A DNA stretch of 64,000 bases from Arthrobacter psychrolactophilus (GCF_003219795.1 NZ_QJVC01000009.1:1-64000); one strand, 5' to 3'; counted from the stretch's first letter, positions 8,989 to 18,596 are shown. Translations and numbers: made by a program. The notes: generated from the letters alone by a model not told the origin.

Positions 8989-9954
8989 ATGAATTTCACG
9001 CAACACACGCCTTTTCACCGTCCAGAATCCCTGTTTATCGTCAACGAAGAACTAGCGGGCGAGCAGGATCTTCGTGGTGTGAACATGGTCATGTCCTTCA
9101 CCGGATTTTCCGACGCGGGTCATGTCGTGACACAAATTTCCAAAGAGCTCAAAGAGCAGCTGGCGAACGCCCCCTTGGCCATTTTTGATATCGATCAGCT
9201 CATTGACTACCGCTCTCGTCGTCCTCGCATCACTTTTGCCGAGGACCACCTCACGGACTACAAGGCACCGTCGCTGATGCTGTATCGCATGGTCGATGCC
9301 CTCGGGACGCCATTCCTCTACCTGCAGGGGAGTGAGCCGGATCTGCAATGGGAACGGTTTAGCGCTGCCGTGCTGTCTCTGGTGGAACGCTTCGATGTGA
9401 ATTTGGTGGCCTGGGTCCATTCCGTCCCTATGGCCGTTCCCCACACCCGGCCCATCGGCGCCACCGTGCATGGGAACCGTCCGGACTTGATCGAGGGCAT
9501 TTCTGCCTGGAAATCAATCGTTGAGATTCCTGCGGCGATCGGCCACGTCCTTGAATACAAGCTGGCCGAGGCCGGGCGCAATGTCGTGGGATACGCGATC
9601 CATGTACCCCACTACCTTGCCGACGCCGAGTACCCGTTGGCCGCTGTTGCCGGACTGGAATTCCTCGGAGCCGCCGCGTCCCTCATGCTGCCCAGCGAAC
9701 GCTTACGCGAGTCGGGTCGCGCTGTGGAGCGCCAGATCACCGAGCAGGTAGAAGGCTCCAGCGAGGTGGCTGCCGTGGTCTCCAACTTGGAACAGAAATA
9801 CGACGAACATACAGAAGGGTCTGCTCGTCGCTCCCTCCTTGCGGACGAGAACGATGAGCTTCCCGACGCTGATGAACTAGGTGCAGCCGTTGAGGCTTAC
9901 TTAGCGAGCCGTGACACAGGACAGCAAGGGCTGGGGCCAGCTGACATAAGCTAA
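8989..9954 (+). CDS. PAC2 family protein (proteasome assembly chaperone-like)
   Basis: A 321-residue member of the PAC2 fold, which includes eukaryotic proteasome assembly chaperones and archaeal/actinobacterial homologues. Recognisable parts are the N-terminal VMSFTGFSDAG segment, the LYLQGSEPDLQWERF stretch and the VPHTRP motif. No enzymatic residues are evident, and the actinobacterial role is not established. GAGGA five bases before the ATG at 8989 fixes the start. The acidic C-terminal tail (about 275-321) is probably disordered. The MFS gene begins four bases after the stop, suggesting co-transcription. Confidence 0.85.
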   Translation: MNFTQHTPFHRPESLFIVNEELAGEQDLRGVNMVMSFTGFSDAGHVVTQISKELKEQLANAPLAIFDIDQLIDYRSRRPRITFAEDHLTDYKAPSLMLYRMVDALGTPFLYLQGSEPDLQWERFSAAVLSLVERFDVNLVAWVHSVPMAVPHTRPIGATVHGNRPDLIEGISAWKSIVEIPAAIGHVLEYKLAEAGRNVVGYAIHVPHYLADAEYPLAAVAGLEFLGAAASLMLPSERLRESGRAVERQITEQVEGSSEVAAVVSNLEQKYDEHTEGSARRSLLADENDELPDADELGAAVEAYLASRDTGQQGLGPADIS

Positions 9955-9958
9955 ATGC

Positions 9959-11317
9959 GTGAATGGTAAACGCGCGTGGTTGGTCTGGGGTGTTGGTGTT
10001 TTTGCGTACCTGATTGCGGTGACGCACAGGACCTCATTTGGTGTAGCAGGTCTCGTCGCGACGGATCGATTCGATGCGACGGCCTCAGCGCTTTCGGCCT
10101 TCACCGTCATCCAGCTCGTGGTTTACGCGGTCCTGCAAATTCCTGTCGGGGTACTGGTCGATAGATTTGGCCCCCGGGTCATGATCGCCACAGGTGCCGG
10201 GCTCATGGCGGTTGGACAGTTGCAGTTGGCGGCTGCGACGTCCGTGCCTGGCGGAGTCGTCGGTAGGATTTTTGTTGGTGCTGGCGACGCCATGACCTTC
10301 ATTGCGGTGATACGTATTATTCCGTTGTGGTTCCCCTCCTTCCGAGTCCCCGTACTCACCCAGCTGACCGGTCAACTAGGACAGCTGGGACAGCTCATCA
10401 GTCTTGTACCCTTTGCTTTTGTCCTACATGCTGCCGGTTGGAGCCCCGCCTTTGCCGGCCTGGCTGGGCTCGGTGTCTTGGCCTGTGTCTTGTCCGCGGC
10501 ACTTCTACGGAACGCGCCTCAAGGCATGGAAGCCCCCGCGTCAAAGGACGGCATCAAAGAAACAGCCGTGAACTTGACCACGGCATGGCAGCAACCCGGA
10601 ACCAGACTGGGAATGTGGAGCCACTTCGCGACCCAATTCAGCGGCACGGTCTTCGTGCTGACCTGGGGATATCCTTTCCTGGTCTCGGGGCAGGGCCTGG
10701 ACTCTGGAACGGCCAGTGTCTTGTTGAGTCTCTTTGTTGTGGTCGGCATCATTTGTGGTCCTTTCTTAGGAAGCTGGGTGGGTCGTCACCCGCTGCGCCG
10801 CTCCAGCATGGTGCTCGCCGTGACACTAGCGACGGCGGCTGCCTGGGCCGCGGTCATCGCTCAGTCGGGCCCATCGCCCTTGTGGCTGCTCGTGCTGTTG
10901 GTTCTCGTCTTAGCTATTGGCGGGCCGGCATCCATGATCGCCTTCGACTTTGCCCGAACTTTTAATCCCTCTCATCGCATTGGAACGGCCACCGGAATCG
11001 TCAACGTTGGTGGTTTTGTGGCCGCCCTCATCAGCATGTACATCATCGGCATCATTTTGGACCTCCTCAACAGTGTGGGATTCTCCTCCGACGGCCTGTA
11101 TTCGTTGGACGCCTTCCGCGTCGCTTTCTCCTTCCAATTTATTGTTCTGGGATTTGGCTTTGCCGCTGTTGCCATTACACGTGGAAAGGTCCGTCGCGGG
11201 ATGGCCGAGCGTGGAGAAGTTGTGCCGCCGCTGCGCGATGTCCTTGCCGATAACCGTCGCCGTCGTGAGCAGTTCAAAAAGGAGCAGCAAGCACAACGCG
11301 AGTCCCGCAAGCGATAG
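9959..11317 (+). CDS. MFS transporter
   Basis: A 452-residue major facilitator superfamily carrier with 12 predicted membrane segments. The signature loop between helices 2 and 3 reads DRFGPR (motif A). A long cytoplasmic loop separates the halves (around 190-205), and the C-terminus is a very basic cytoplasmic tail of about 40 residues. The substrate cannot be told from sequence. The start is a GTG at 9959, four bases after the PAC2 stop and without its own strong ribosome site, so translation is probably coupled. Confidence 0.85.
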   Translation: MNGKRAWLVWGVGVFAYLIAVTHRTSFGVAGLVATDRFDATASALSAFTVIQLVVYAVLQIPVGVLVDRFGPRVMIATGAGLMAVGQLQLAAATSVPGGVVGRIFVGAGDAMTFIAVIRIIPLWFPSFRVPVLTQLTGQLGQLGQLISLVPFAFVLHAAGWSPAFAGLAGLGVLACVLSAALLRNAPQGMEAPASKDGIKETAVNLTTAWQQPGTRLGMWSHFATQFSGTVFVLTWGYPFLVSGQGLDSGTASVLLSLFVVVGIICGPFLGSWVGRHPLRRSSMVLAVTLATAAAWAAVIAQSGPSPLWLLVLLVLVLAIGGPASMIAFDFARTFNPSHRIGTATGIVNVGGFVAALISMYIIGIILDLLNSVGFSSDGLYSLDAFRVAFSFQFIVLGFGFAAVAITRGKVRRGMAERGEVVPPLRDVLADNRRRREQFKKEQQAQRESRKR

Positions 11318-11466
11318 CAGTAGGGGCCCGACTTTAGGCTTGTTGTCGCAGTCGTCGGGAAAAAACTTTGGCATCTTATGCGGATCTGGGGCTGCGTTAT
11401 CCACAGATTTGGCGTTTTCGCCGGAAGGCTCTTACATCCTTGACCTTCCGGCGGGAACCTAAAGGC

Positions 11467-12735
11467 ATGGGAAATCAACCAGACAAGATCAGGGTCAGCG
11501 CCGGTGAAGATCTCCTGGCATTCATCCCCCACATGGTGGGATATTGGCCGAACCGCAGCATCGTCTGTATCGGGATGAGCGGGAAGCGCTTGCGGGCCAC
11601 CATGCGACTAGACCTACCTGCGGAGGACTACTCCGAGGTGCATCGCTTTGCCGAGATTGCGGCATCTCAATTATCCAGTGATCCGGATGCCGATGGCTGT
11701 CTCATTGCCATCTTCGGCAACGAAGACTGGATTGCTCCGAAGCAGATACCGCACGCCCAAACCTACTCCGCACTTCGGATGGCGTTGGCCGAAGTCGGCT
11801 TGCCGGTGCGCGACGCATGGTTCGTGGGACCTGATCACTGGCGAAGTTTGGAATGCACGGACGCGGGCTGCTGTTCGTGGCCAGGGAAAGACAACTCAGC
11901 TATTCGCGAAAGTTTCGTCAACACGGAGTTCATCTATCGGGGCAGTCTGGTCCGAGAAAGCCCGGCGGAACAGATTCAAGAGCTCATCGCCGTAGAGGAC
12001 GAGGCCTTCGCGGCATCAGTTCTCGCAGCCGGCGAGGAGTACCGAGAGCCACTGGCTCAACGAGGCCTGGGTGAAGAGCAGATGGCGGTGACTCTCGGAG
12101 CCTGGGAGCACAGCTTAACTCGCTGGCCCACAACTCCTGATGCATCCATGACCGCATTCCTTCTTGCGAGCCTGGCCGACACGACGATACGTGACATCGT
12201 CATGGTCGCGCTGGCAACGACGCCCAACCATGCGTTCACCGGGGCTATGGCTTTGCGTCTTGTGGAAGAGGACGAGGGTGAACTGCATGTCCCACACGCC
12301 TGGCATGGAGGGAATCAAGCAGCTTCCTGCAGCGTGCATGTCGAGAGCTATGCCGACACCACGTATCTGTATGCCTGCCGAGACTTTGGCAACATTTTGA
12401 TCGGGGAGATTTCCGACGGCGATGGCAGAATCAAGGGCCCCGATTGGCAGCGCCTTGAGAAAGCGCAACTTCTCCTCCAGTTCCTCTGCCGAACCACACG
12501 AGGAGCCGATAAGGCGCCCGTGCTGTGCATCTTGGGATGGATTCAATGGTGCAAGGGCCGAGGCACCTGGGCTGGCACCTACTTCCAGCAGTGTCAAGCG
12601 TTCCAGCCCGGATACCGGCTAGCCAGCATGCTGGATCAGCTTCTGGCTATTGGCCACATTGCCAGCTGCGCCAAAGACGAACGCACGGCGTGGCATGGAT
12701 CCTCGAATGAAAGCTCGGAAGAGAAGGCTGCGTGA
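11467..12735 (+). CDS. DUF4192 domain-containing protein
   Basis: A 422-residue actinobacterial protein of unknown function. The N-terminus VSAGEDLLAFIPHMVGYWP, followed by a valine-rich strand and RLDLP, matches the DUF4192 family. No catalytic motif is visible and there are no membrane segments. The frame is open back to a TTG at 11368, but the ATG at 11467 places the conserved region at the N-terminus; the ribosome site is weak (GGCGGGA about 11 bases upstream). It precedes sigA on the same strand after a 330-bp gap. The same neighbourhood occurs in related genomes as far as I recall. Confidence 0.82.
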   Translation: MGNQPDKIRVSAGEDLLAFIPHMVGYWPNRSIVCIGMSGKRLRATMRLDLPAEDYSEVHRFAEIAASQLSSDPDADGCLIAIFGNEDWIAPKQIPHAQTYSALRMALAEVGLPVRDAWFVGPDHWRSLECTDAGCCSWPGKDNSAIRESFVNTEFIYRGSLVRESPAEQIQELIAVEDEAFAASVLAAGEEYREPLAQRGLGEEQMAVTLGAWEHSLTRWPTTPDASMTAFLLASLADTTIRDIVMVALATTPNHAFTGAMALRLVEEDEGELHVPHAWHGGNQAASCSVHVESYADTTYLYACRDFGNILIGEISDGDGRIKGPDWQRLEKAQLLLQFLCRTTRGADKAPVLCILGWIQWCKGRGTWAGTYFQQCQAFQPGYRLASMLDQLLAIGHIASCAKDERTAWHGSSNESSEEKAA

Positions 12736-13065
12736 ACTGATAGGGACGGTGTGGCCCGAGATGCTGTGACGGAGCCGGGCGGAAAATTCTGGCCCATCCA
12801 TGGAGTTGCGCAAGGAGCACGGTGCAAATCGTGAGACACTATAAGTCGAGACCCGGTTGGGTTCGTGTTGAGGCATTGAATAAGTTTGGAAAATGGGATT
12901 CGGAAGGCTTTTTCTTCCGGTGGGGCGGGAACAAAACCGCATCACAGAGAGTTATACCCTCTGACCCTCCAAGCAGAAGTGATGCGCCAAGCAACGCGGA
13001 CTTGACAGGGTCATAGTGGTGTTGCCCGAAGGTAACTCCACAGACCGCCGTAAGAAAGGTTTTCT
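12736..13065 (+). other. 330-bp leader region upstream of sigA
   Basis: No convincing reading frame lies here. It holds the 3' flank of the DUF4192 gene, a TATAAG box at 12840-12845 without a good -35, the SigR-like motif listed separately at 12928-12953, a small inverted repeat AGAG-n-CTCT around 12947-12962, and an AGAAAGG ribosome site directly before sigA. The untranslated leader from the SigR-like site would be about 100 bases. Confidence 0.6.
12928..12953 (+). promoter_or_regulatory. Candidate SigR/SigH-type promoter for sigA
   Basis: GGAAC (with a preceding G: GGGAAC) at 12928-12932 is followed after exactly 18 bases by GTT at 12951-12953. The thiol-oxidative-stress sigma factors SigR (Streptomyces) and SigH (mycobacteria) use GGAAY-N18-GTT. 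The Streptomyces principal sigma gene hrdB is a known SigR target, which makes the position meaningful. One match to a short motif can be chance. Confidence 0.42.
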
Positions 13066-14322
13066 GTGTCTGCTACTGACAAGAGCAATGTCTCCCCAAC
13101 GAAGGAGAACGAGGATCCCACCTCGTCAGCCACCGCGCCGCTGACTCCCGCACAGAAGCGCGCTGCCACCATCGCTGCCAAGAAGGCAGCAGCCGGTGAT
13201 GATGCAACACCCGCCGCCGCTAAGAAAGCCCCGGTTCGCCGCGGTAAGGCCAAGGCTAAAGACGATGAAGAGTCCGGCTCTGATTCGGTTGTAGAAGAAG
13301 ATGAACAAGACGATGCCAAGGCCGAGCGTCCTGTCGCTACCGGCACTGGTTTCGTCTACTCCGATTCTGACGATGACGATGCACCCGTTCAGCAGGTTAT
13401 GTCAGCCGGTGCAACAGCTGACCCTGTCAAGGATTACCTGAAGCAGATCGGTAAGGTTGCCTTGCTCAACGCCGAGCAGGAAGTCGACCTGGCGTTGCGC
13501 ATCGAGGCTGGTCTATTTGCGCACGAGAAGATCGAAGAAGCCGGCGACGCCATGGACGTTCAGCTCAAGCGCGATCTTCAGCGCATTGTGCACGACGGAA
13601 AGCGGGCCAAGAACCACCTGCTGGAAGCCAACCTGCGTCTCGTTGTTTCCTTGGCTAAGCGCTACACCGGCCGCGGAATGCTCTTCTTGGACTTGATTCA
13701 GGAAGGTAACCTCGGTCTGATCCGCGCCGTTGAGAAGTTCGACTACACCAAGGGCTTCAAGTTCTCCACCTACGCAACCTGGTGGATCCGTCAGGCCATT
13801 ACTCGTGCCATGGCCGACCAGGCCCGTACGATTCGTATCCCGGTCCATATGGTTGAAGTCATCAACAAGTTGGCTCGCGTTCAGCGCCAGATGTTGCAGG
13901 ACCTGGGCCGCGAACCCACACCCGAGGAATTGGCCAAGGAATTGGACATGACCCCGGAAAAGGTTGTCGAGGTTCAGAAGTATGGCCGCGAGCCCATCTC
14001 TCTCCACACCCCGTTGGGTGAAGATGGTGACTCCGAGTTCGGTGACTTGATCGAAGACTCCGAAGCTGTTGTACCGGCCGACGCCGTGTCCTTCACGCTC
14101 TTGCAGGAACAGCTCCACTCCGTTCTGGACACACTGTCCGAGCGCGAAGCCGGTGTTGTTGCCATGCGCTTTGGTTTGACCGATGGCCAGCCGAAGACTT
14201 TAGACGAAATCGGCAAGGTCTACGGCGTCACGCGTGAGCGTATCCGTCAGATCGAATCCAAGACCATGTCTAAGCTGCGTCACCCGTCGCGTTCACAGGT
14301 TCTGCGCGACTACCTAGACTAA
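13066..14322 (+). CDS. sigA: Principal RNA polymerase sigma factor SigA/RpoD
   Basis: A 418-residue sigma-70 factor. A low-complexity N-terminal region (1-115) rich in Ala/Lys then Asp/Glu is typical of actinobacterial SigA/HrdB. Region 1.2 starts at about 119 ([12 protein letters not shown]). Region 2 contains the RpoD box and [13 protein letters not shown] (233-245) for -10 recognition, region 3 follows, and region 4.2 holds the helix-turn-helix near 378-405 ([11 protein letters not shown]). The start is a GTG at 13066 with AGAAAGG six bases upstream. Strong tandem terminators follow. A possible stress promoter lies upstream. Confidence 0.96.
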   Translation: MSATDKSNVSPTKENEDPTSSATAPLTPAQKRAATIAAKKAAAGDDATPAAAKKAPVRRGKAKAKDDEESGSDSVVEEDEQDDAKAERPVATGTGFVYSDSDDDDAPVQQVMSAGATADPVKDYLKQIGKVALLNAEQEVDLALRIEAGLFAHEKIEEAGDAMDVQLKRDLQRIVHDGKRAKNHLLEANLRLVVSLAKRYTGRGMLFLDLIQEGNLGLIRAVEKFDYTKGFKFSTYATWWIRQAITRAMADQARTIRIPVHMVEVINKLARVQRQMLQDLGREPTPEELAKELDMTPEKVVEVQKYGREPISLHTPLGEDGDSEFGDLIEDSEAVVPADAVSFTLLQEQLHSVLDTLSEREAGVVAMRFGLTDGQPKTLDEIGKVYGVTRERIRQIESKTMSKLRHPSRSQVLRDYLD

Positions 14323-14326
14323 AGCC

Positions 14327-14423
14327 GAGAGGATCGGATACAGATCCTCTCACAGTTCGTCTGAGAACAACCCGCCGGTGCGGGGGACAGCCATGCTTGG
14401 TTGCGCCCGCACCGGCGGGTTGT
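14327..14423 (+). terminator. Tandem hairpins after sigA
   Basis: A first 9-bp stem GAGAGGATC/GATCCTCTC spans 14327-14351. A second, 18-bp perfect stem pairs 14367-14384 with 14406-14423 around a 21-nt loop and is followed by GTTGTTT. They lie 5 to 100 bases past the sigA stop. Confidence 0.8.
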
Positions 14424-14464
14424 GTTGTTTATAGCCTCAAGAGCCCAGCGGGCGCAAAAGGGCA

Positions 14465-14504
14465 AAAAAGTAGGGTTCCGGATCAATCCGGAACCCTACT
14501 TTTT
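14465..14504. terminator. Bidirectional intrinsic terminator, sigA/DUF7455
   Basis: An 18-bp perfect stem pairs 14465-14482 with 14487-14504 around TCAA. The A-run on one side and T-run on the other make it a textbook Rho-independent terminator in both directions, placed 11 bases from the end of the convergent DUF7455 gene. Confidence 0.9.
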
Positions 14505-14514
14505 GAATAATTAA

Positions 14515-14739
14515 TTAGTCGACGGAGACTGGAGTCTTTTCGGTCAGACGGCTGGTCTCGTCGTGCCACTGCGAGGAGATGGGCTTCAGGTTAGCCTCAA
14601 CTGCACGGGCATGGTGTCCGCAGAAGAGGAGTTCCCCGCCGGAGGATTCTAGGACAACCCGCACGTAGGCTTGGGCGCCGCAGCGGTCGCAACGGTCCAA
14701 AGTATTCAGCTCGCGGCTGGCGATGGCGGTGGTAGTCAT
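14515..14739 (-). CDS. DUF7455 family small zinc-finger-like protein
   Basis: A 74-residue protein with CDRCGAQ and LFCGHH, a CxxC...CxxH arrangement that could bind one zinc ion. This matches the DUF7455 family found next to sigA and topoisomerase genes in many Actinomycetota; its function is unknown. The ATG at 14739 is chosen because AAGGAGG lies six bases upstream; an in-frame ATG five codons earlier lacks a ribosome site. Confidence 0.85.
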   Translation of the reverse strand: MTTTAIASRELNTLDRCDRCGAQAYVRVVLESSGGELLFCGHHARAVEANLKPISSQWHDETSRLTEKTPVSVD

Positions 14740-14944
14740 GATGGCCTCCTTCATTGATCTTGATACCTATATAACCATTATTCGTAGCCGTTCCATCCCT
14801 GGATGGGTGTACTTTCGCTCACCGCGTAGCTGTGTCGGCGGGCACAGCTGTCGCTGCGTGTCAGTGGCAGCGGTTAACCTTGAGTGGGACAGGCGTAAGC
14901 TTGCCCATTAGCTTTGCTCACAAGTCATAAGGAGTATGCCAACC

Positions 14945-17056
14945 GTGGCACGTTCGAATTCCGATTACAGCGCCCGCCACCTCTCTGTCTTGGAGGGGCT
15001 CGAGGCTGTCCGGAAACGCCCCGGCATGTACATTGGTTCCACCGACTCGCGGGGTCTGATGCACTGCCTCTGGGAAATCATCGACAACTCCGTCGATGAA
15101 GCCTTGGCAGGATATGGCCAGAACATTTCGGTCATTTTGCACAAGGACAATTCTGTTGAGGTGCACGACGACGGCCGTGGCATCCCCGTAGACGTGGAAC
15201 CTAAGACGGGGCTCACCGGCCTCGAGGTAGTGCTCACCAAGCTGCATGCCGGCGGTAAGTTTGGCGGCGGCTCCTATGCGGCCTCGGGTGGTTTGCACGG
15301 TGTTGGTGCCAGCGTGGTCAACGCCCTCTCAGCCCGTATGGACGCTCAAGTTGATCGTGGCGGCAAGACCTACCAGATGAGCTTCCGTCGCGGCGAGCCC
15401 GGCCATTTTAAGGATTCTGGCCGCACGCTCAGCCCCGATGTGGCCTTTGAGCCTTTTATTGATGGCTCCAGCCTGGACGTTGTGGGCACCACCAAGCGAG
15501 GCGTGACAGGAACCCGCATCCGCTACTGGGCGGATCGCCAAATCTTCACGGCCGACGCAAAGTTCTCCTACGACGAACTCGTCGCCCGCGCGCGTCAAAC
15601 CTCCTTCCTCGTTCCGGGACTGAAGATCCGCATCGTCGATGAACGACGCATCGCCGGAACTCCGGGAGAGTTTGCCACCCATGAAGAGTTCTTCCACCAC
15701 GACGGCGGGATCTCGGAGTTTGTTGATTTCCTCTCTGTGGGTGGCCCCGTGACGGATATCTGGAGAATTCAAGGCCACGGCACCTTCACCGAGACCGTCC
15801 CTGTACTCAACGCGCAGGGGCATCTGGAGAGCACCGCCGTGGAACGCGACTGCGAGGTCGACATCGCCCTGCGCTGGGGTGTTGGTTATGACACCACGAT
15901 GCGCAGCTTCGTGAACATCATTGCCACACCCAAGGGTGGACGCCATCAGGAAGGCTTTGAACAAGCCATCCTAAAAACCTTCCGCAAGGTTATCGAAGCC
16001 AATGCCCGCAAGCTCAAGGCAGGCAATGACAAGATCGAAAAAGACGATGTCATGGCGGGCATGACAGCCGTCCTGACGGTCCGCCTGGCTGAGCCGCAAT
16101 TTGAGGGCCAGACCAAGGAAATTCTCGGCACACCCGCGGTGAAGAACATCGTGGCCAAGGTAGTGGAGAGGGAACTCAAGGCCAAACTGGAATCCACGGC
16201 CCGTGGTGAGAAGATTCAAGCCGCGACACTGCTGGAAAAAGTCGTTTCGGAAATGAAGTCACGTATTTCCGCCCGTGTTCACAAGGAAACTCAGCGTCGT
16301 AAGAACGCCCTGGAAACCTCTTCGCTGCCCACCAAGCTGGCCGATTGCCGCAGCAACGATGTGGAAAAGAGCGAGTTGTTCATCGTGGAAGGTGACAGTG
16401 CACTCGGTACGGCAAAGCTGGCACGGTCCTCTGACTTCCAAGCTCTCTTGCCTATTCGTGGCAAGATCCTGAACGTTCAAAAGGCGTCCGTGGGTGACAT
16501 GCTGGCCAACGCCGAATGCGCTGCCTTGATTCAGGTGGTAGGTGCCGGCTCGGGGCGCAGCTTTGACATTGCATCCGCACGCTATGGCAAGGTCATTTTG
16601 ATGACCGATGCCGACGTTGACGGCGCCCATATCCGCACCCTGCTGTTGACATTGTTCTTCCGCTATATGCGCCCCATGATCGACGCCGGACGAGTCTTTG
16701 CTGCCGTTCCGCCCCTGCACCGGGTAGAGGTCGTCAACGCTGGCACCAAGGCCAACGAGATGATCTACACCTATTCGGAGAAGGAACTTCACACCTTGCT
16801 GGCCAAGCTGGCCAAGTCGGGGAAGCGCTACAAGGAACCGATTCAGCGTTACAAGGGTTTGGGTGAGATGGACGCCGACCAGCTGGCAGAGACCACGATG
16901 GACCCGCGCCACCGGATGCTGCGCCGCGTCACGAGCGCGGACGCTGACCGGGCCGAACATACCTTTGAACTGCTCATGGGCTCAGATGTTGCTCCGCGCA
17001 AGGAATTCATAGTCGCCGGCAGCGAGTTCCTGGATCAGGGGCGCATCGACGCCTAG
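14945..17056 (+). CDS. parE: Type IIA DNA topoisomerase subunit B (ParE/GyrB-like)
   Basis: A 703-residue ATPase subunit of a type IIA topoisomerase, partner of the A subunit at 26417-29020. The GHKL ATP site is seen in EIIDNSVDEAL near residue 46, GRGIP and GGLHGVGASVVNA. The TOPRIM domain has EGDSALG near 482 and DADVDGAHI near 554. Its size and separate location from a dnaA-gyrB-gyrA cluster suggest the second, ParE-like enzyme of Actinomycetota rather than GyrB; sequence alone does not settle this. An ATG at 14936 is only one base from AAGGAG, whereas the GTG at 14945 has a 10-base spacing and gives the family N-terminus, so GTG is preferred. Confidence 0.9.
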   Translation: MARSNSDYSARHLSVLEGLEAVRKRPGMYIGSTDSRGLMHCLWEIIDNSVDEALAGYGQNISVILHKDNSVEVHDDGRGIPVDVEPKTGLTGLEVVLTKLHAGGKFGGGSYAASGGLHGVGASVVNALSARMDAQVDRGGKTYQMSFRRGEPGHFKDSGRTLSPDVAFEPFIDGSSLDVVGTTKRGVTGTRIRYWADRQIFTADAKFSYDELVARARQTSFLVPGLKIRIVDERRIAGTPGEFATHEEFFHHDGGISEFVDFLSVGGPVTDIWRIQGHGTFTETVPVLNAQGHLESTAVERDCEVDIALRWGVGYDTTMRSFVNIIATPKGGRHQEGFEQAILKTFRKVIEANARKLKAGNDKIEKDDVMAGMTAVLTVRLAEPQFEGQTKEILGTPAVKNIVAKVVERELKAKLESTARGEKIQAATLLEKVVSEMKSRISARVHKETQRRKNALETSSLPTKLADCRSNDVEKSELFIVEGDSALGTAKLARSSDFQALLPIRGKILNVQKASVGDMLANAECAALIQVVGAGSGRSFDIASARYGKVILMTDADVDGAHIRTLLLTLFFRYMRPMIDAGRVFAAVPPLHRVEVVNAGTKANEMIYTYSEKELHTLLAKLAKSGKRYKEPIQRYKGLGEMDADQLAETTMDPRHRMLRRVTSADADRAEHTFELLMGSDVAPRKEFIVAGSEFLDQGRIDA

Positions 17057-17087
17057 CGCCCGGCCGCGGAGCGGTCAGACAGGAACC

Positions 17088-17129
17088 ACGTCGGGAGGTG
17101 CCCTCACCACTGAGGGTGCCTCCCGACGT
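17088..17129. terminator. Terminator between parE and the M56 gene
   Basis: A 19-bp stem with two G-U wobbles pairs 17088-17106 with 17111-17129 around a CCAC loop. It lies between the convergent parE and M56 genes and can serve both. Confidence 0.8.
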
Positions 17130-17146
17130 CGTTCTGGGGTTGATGC

Positions 17147-18097
17147 TTAGGGAAGGATTCCGGGGACGAGCAGCAGGGCTGTGGGCACGGCGAGCAACAA
17201 TAAGGAACCTGCGACCAGTAACCACTGAATGCCGGAGGAGAGGCTCGGAACGGGGTTCAGGAGCCTGCCTAAGCGTGCCGAGGTTGTGGCCGGGGTGTCG
17301 ATCTGTCCAGAACTCTCCGAGACCAAAGAATCAGCGGTGAGCTGTGCCGGGCCACTGGCTACCAAGGCGATGGCCGTGACCAAGGTGGACTTGCTGACAG
17401 AACGCAAGGCGACGTCGTCGGCCATAATCTCGATGAGCGAGGACACGGCGCGCTGCGCCAACTTCGAGGTGGGCAGCCACGGGAGCGCCGAACGCCACGC
17501 GGCAAAGGCCCACAGCAGGAGATGATGGCGCTGGGTCAGATGCGTTTGCTCGTGCAACAGGACCGCACGCAACTCCTCGGGGGAGAGGAGCTGCAACAGA
17601 CCCTCGGACAAGACGGTGATGGAGCGTGAACCGCCAGGAAGGCAATACGCCACCGGTGCCTGGTGGCTGATCACGAGTGTGTCCGGGCGGTCGTCCGAGG
17701 GAGAGCTCAAGAGCGTCAAGAGGTCACGATGGCGCCGACGCTGCCGCACAATCCGGAAGTAGCTGAGCCACAGCGTGAAGACGAGGTGGGAGGTCAGCAG
17801 TGCTGCCGCGCTGAGAGCGAAGGCATGGATGAGGCCCAGCGTGTCGAGCGATTGCTGGCCCACCAAAATGTTGAACAGCCCGCGGAGACCGCTGGCTAGA
17901 TTGTCGCCCAGGGGTACCAGGCCGTAACACAGCATGGCGCCGATCATGGATAAACCACCGGCAAGTGCAATGCATTGCCACAACACCATGGCAGCAAAAG
18001 GAGCCCGTGCAGGCCAGGCTGCACGGGCTAAGGAAACCGGAACCGGCCAGGCGAGAGCCACGGCCAGAACGGCGAGGAACCAAGAGGTCCAAAACAT
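17147..18097 (-). CDS. M56 family membrane metallopeptidase (BlaR1-like protease without sensor domain)
   Basis: A 316-residue integral membrane zinc protease. Helices are visible at about 3-25, 33-60, 86-112 and near the C-terminus (about 290-313). The zinc motif is HEQTH (H182, E183, H186), with a probable third ligand in EIMADD (E223). In BlaR1/MecR1 this domain cleaves the BlaI/MecI repressor after ligand sensing. Here the C-terminal penicillin-binding sensor is absent, so beta-lactams are unlikely to be the direct signal. It follows blaI by 46 bases on the same strand, forming a repressor-protease pair that diverges from the cyd operon. Confidence 0.86.
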   Translation of the reverse strand: MFWTSWFLAVLAVALAWPVPVSLARAAWPARAPFAAMVLWQCIALAGGLSMIGAMLCYGLVPLGDNLASGLRGLFNILVGQQSLDTLGLIHAFALSAAALLTSHLVFTLWLSYFRIVRQRRRHRDLLTLLSSPSDDRPDTLVISHQAPVAYCLPGGSRSITVLSEGLLQLLSPEELRAVLLHEQTHLTQRHHLLLWAFAAWRSALPWLPTSKLAQRAVSSLIEIMADDVALRSVSKSTLVTAIALVASGPAQLTADSLVSESSGQIDTPATTSARLGRLLNPVPSLSSGIQWLLVAGSLLLLAVPTALLLVPGILP

Positions 18098-18143
18098 GCT
18101 TTACAACTTACCGTGAAAGAGGGCCAACGGTAGTGCTGTGAAC

Positions 18144-18521
18144 CTAGTGGCCCAAGAGCTTGCGCAGGGTTTCGGCTTCTCCGGGGCTGACCGTTCCGAT
18201 GAATCGGGCCAAAACTGCTTCCCGGTCAGGAGCGGAGCCGAGCACCTCAAGCATGAGTTCGGCCGTGTGATCTTCGCGACTCGTCACGGCGCGGTAGCGG
18301 TGGGGGCGTGAAGAGCGTTCCCGCTCTACCAGCCCCTTCTTTTCCAAGCGAGAGAGCACGGTCAGAACCGTCGTGACCGCCAAGGGGCGCGACTCCACCG
18401 TGCTGTCCTCGGTGGACGGGCGCTGCGAGAGCAGGTCCCGCAAACTATTGGCTGTAATGGCTTCCTGATGTTCCCACAGCAGGTCCATGACTGCCCTTTC
18501 GAGATCTCCAAGCGTTGCCAT
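18144..18521 (-). CDS. BlaI/MecI/CopY family transcriptional repressor
   Basis: A 125-residue winged-helix repressor. MATLGDLERAVMDLLWEH at the N-terminus and the TTVLTVLSRLEKKGLVERE recognition-helix region are diagnostic of the BlaI family; the C-terminal part (about 85-125) forms the dimerisation helices. The second ATG (18521) is preferred because AAGG lies six bases upstream; the first ATG at 18527 abuts it. The partner M56 protease is encoded just downstream. Perfect CTAC/GTAG dyads on the divergent cyd promoter are candidate operators. Confidence 0.88.
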   Translation of the reverse strand: MATLGDLERAVMDLLWEHQEAITANSLRDLLSQRPSTEDSTVESRPLAVTTVLTVLSRLEKKGLVERERSSRPHRYRAVTSREDHTAELMLEVLGSAPDREAVLARFIGTVSPGEAETLRKLLGH

Positions 18522-18596
18522 GTACATCCTTCAACTAAAATCCGCGTGCATAAAAACGTGACACATAAGCACGTCTACCCCTCTAATGTACAGCTT

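Noticed and set aside
13003-13008. TTGACA just upstream of sigA as a -35 box
   Set aside because: No -10-like hexamer lies 16-19 bases downstream; the nearest candidate is about 24 bases away.
14945-17056. Calling this gene gyrB and 26417-29020 gyrA
   Set aside because: There is no dnaA/recF/gyrA neighbourhood, the two subunits are separated, and no clear GyrA box was seen. A ParE/ParC-type second enzyme is more likely, though sequence alone leaves room for doubt.
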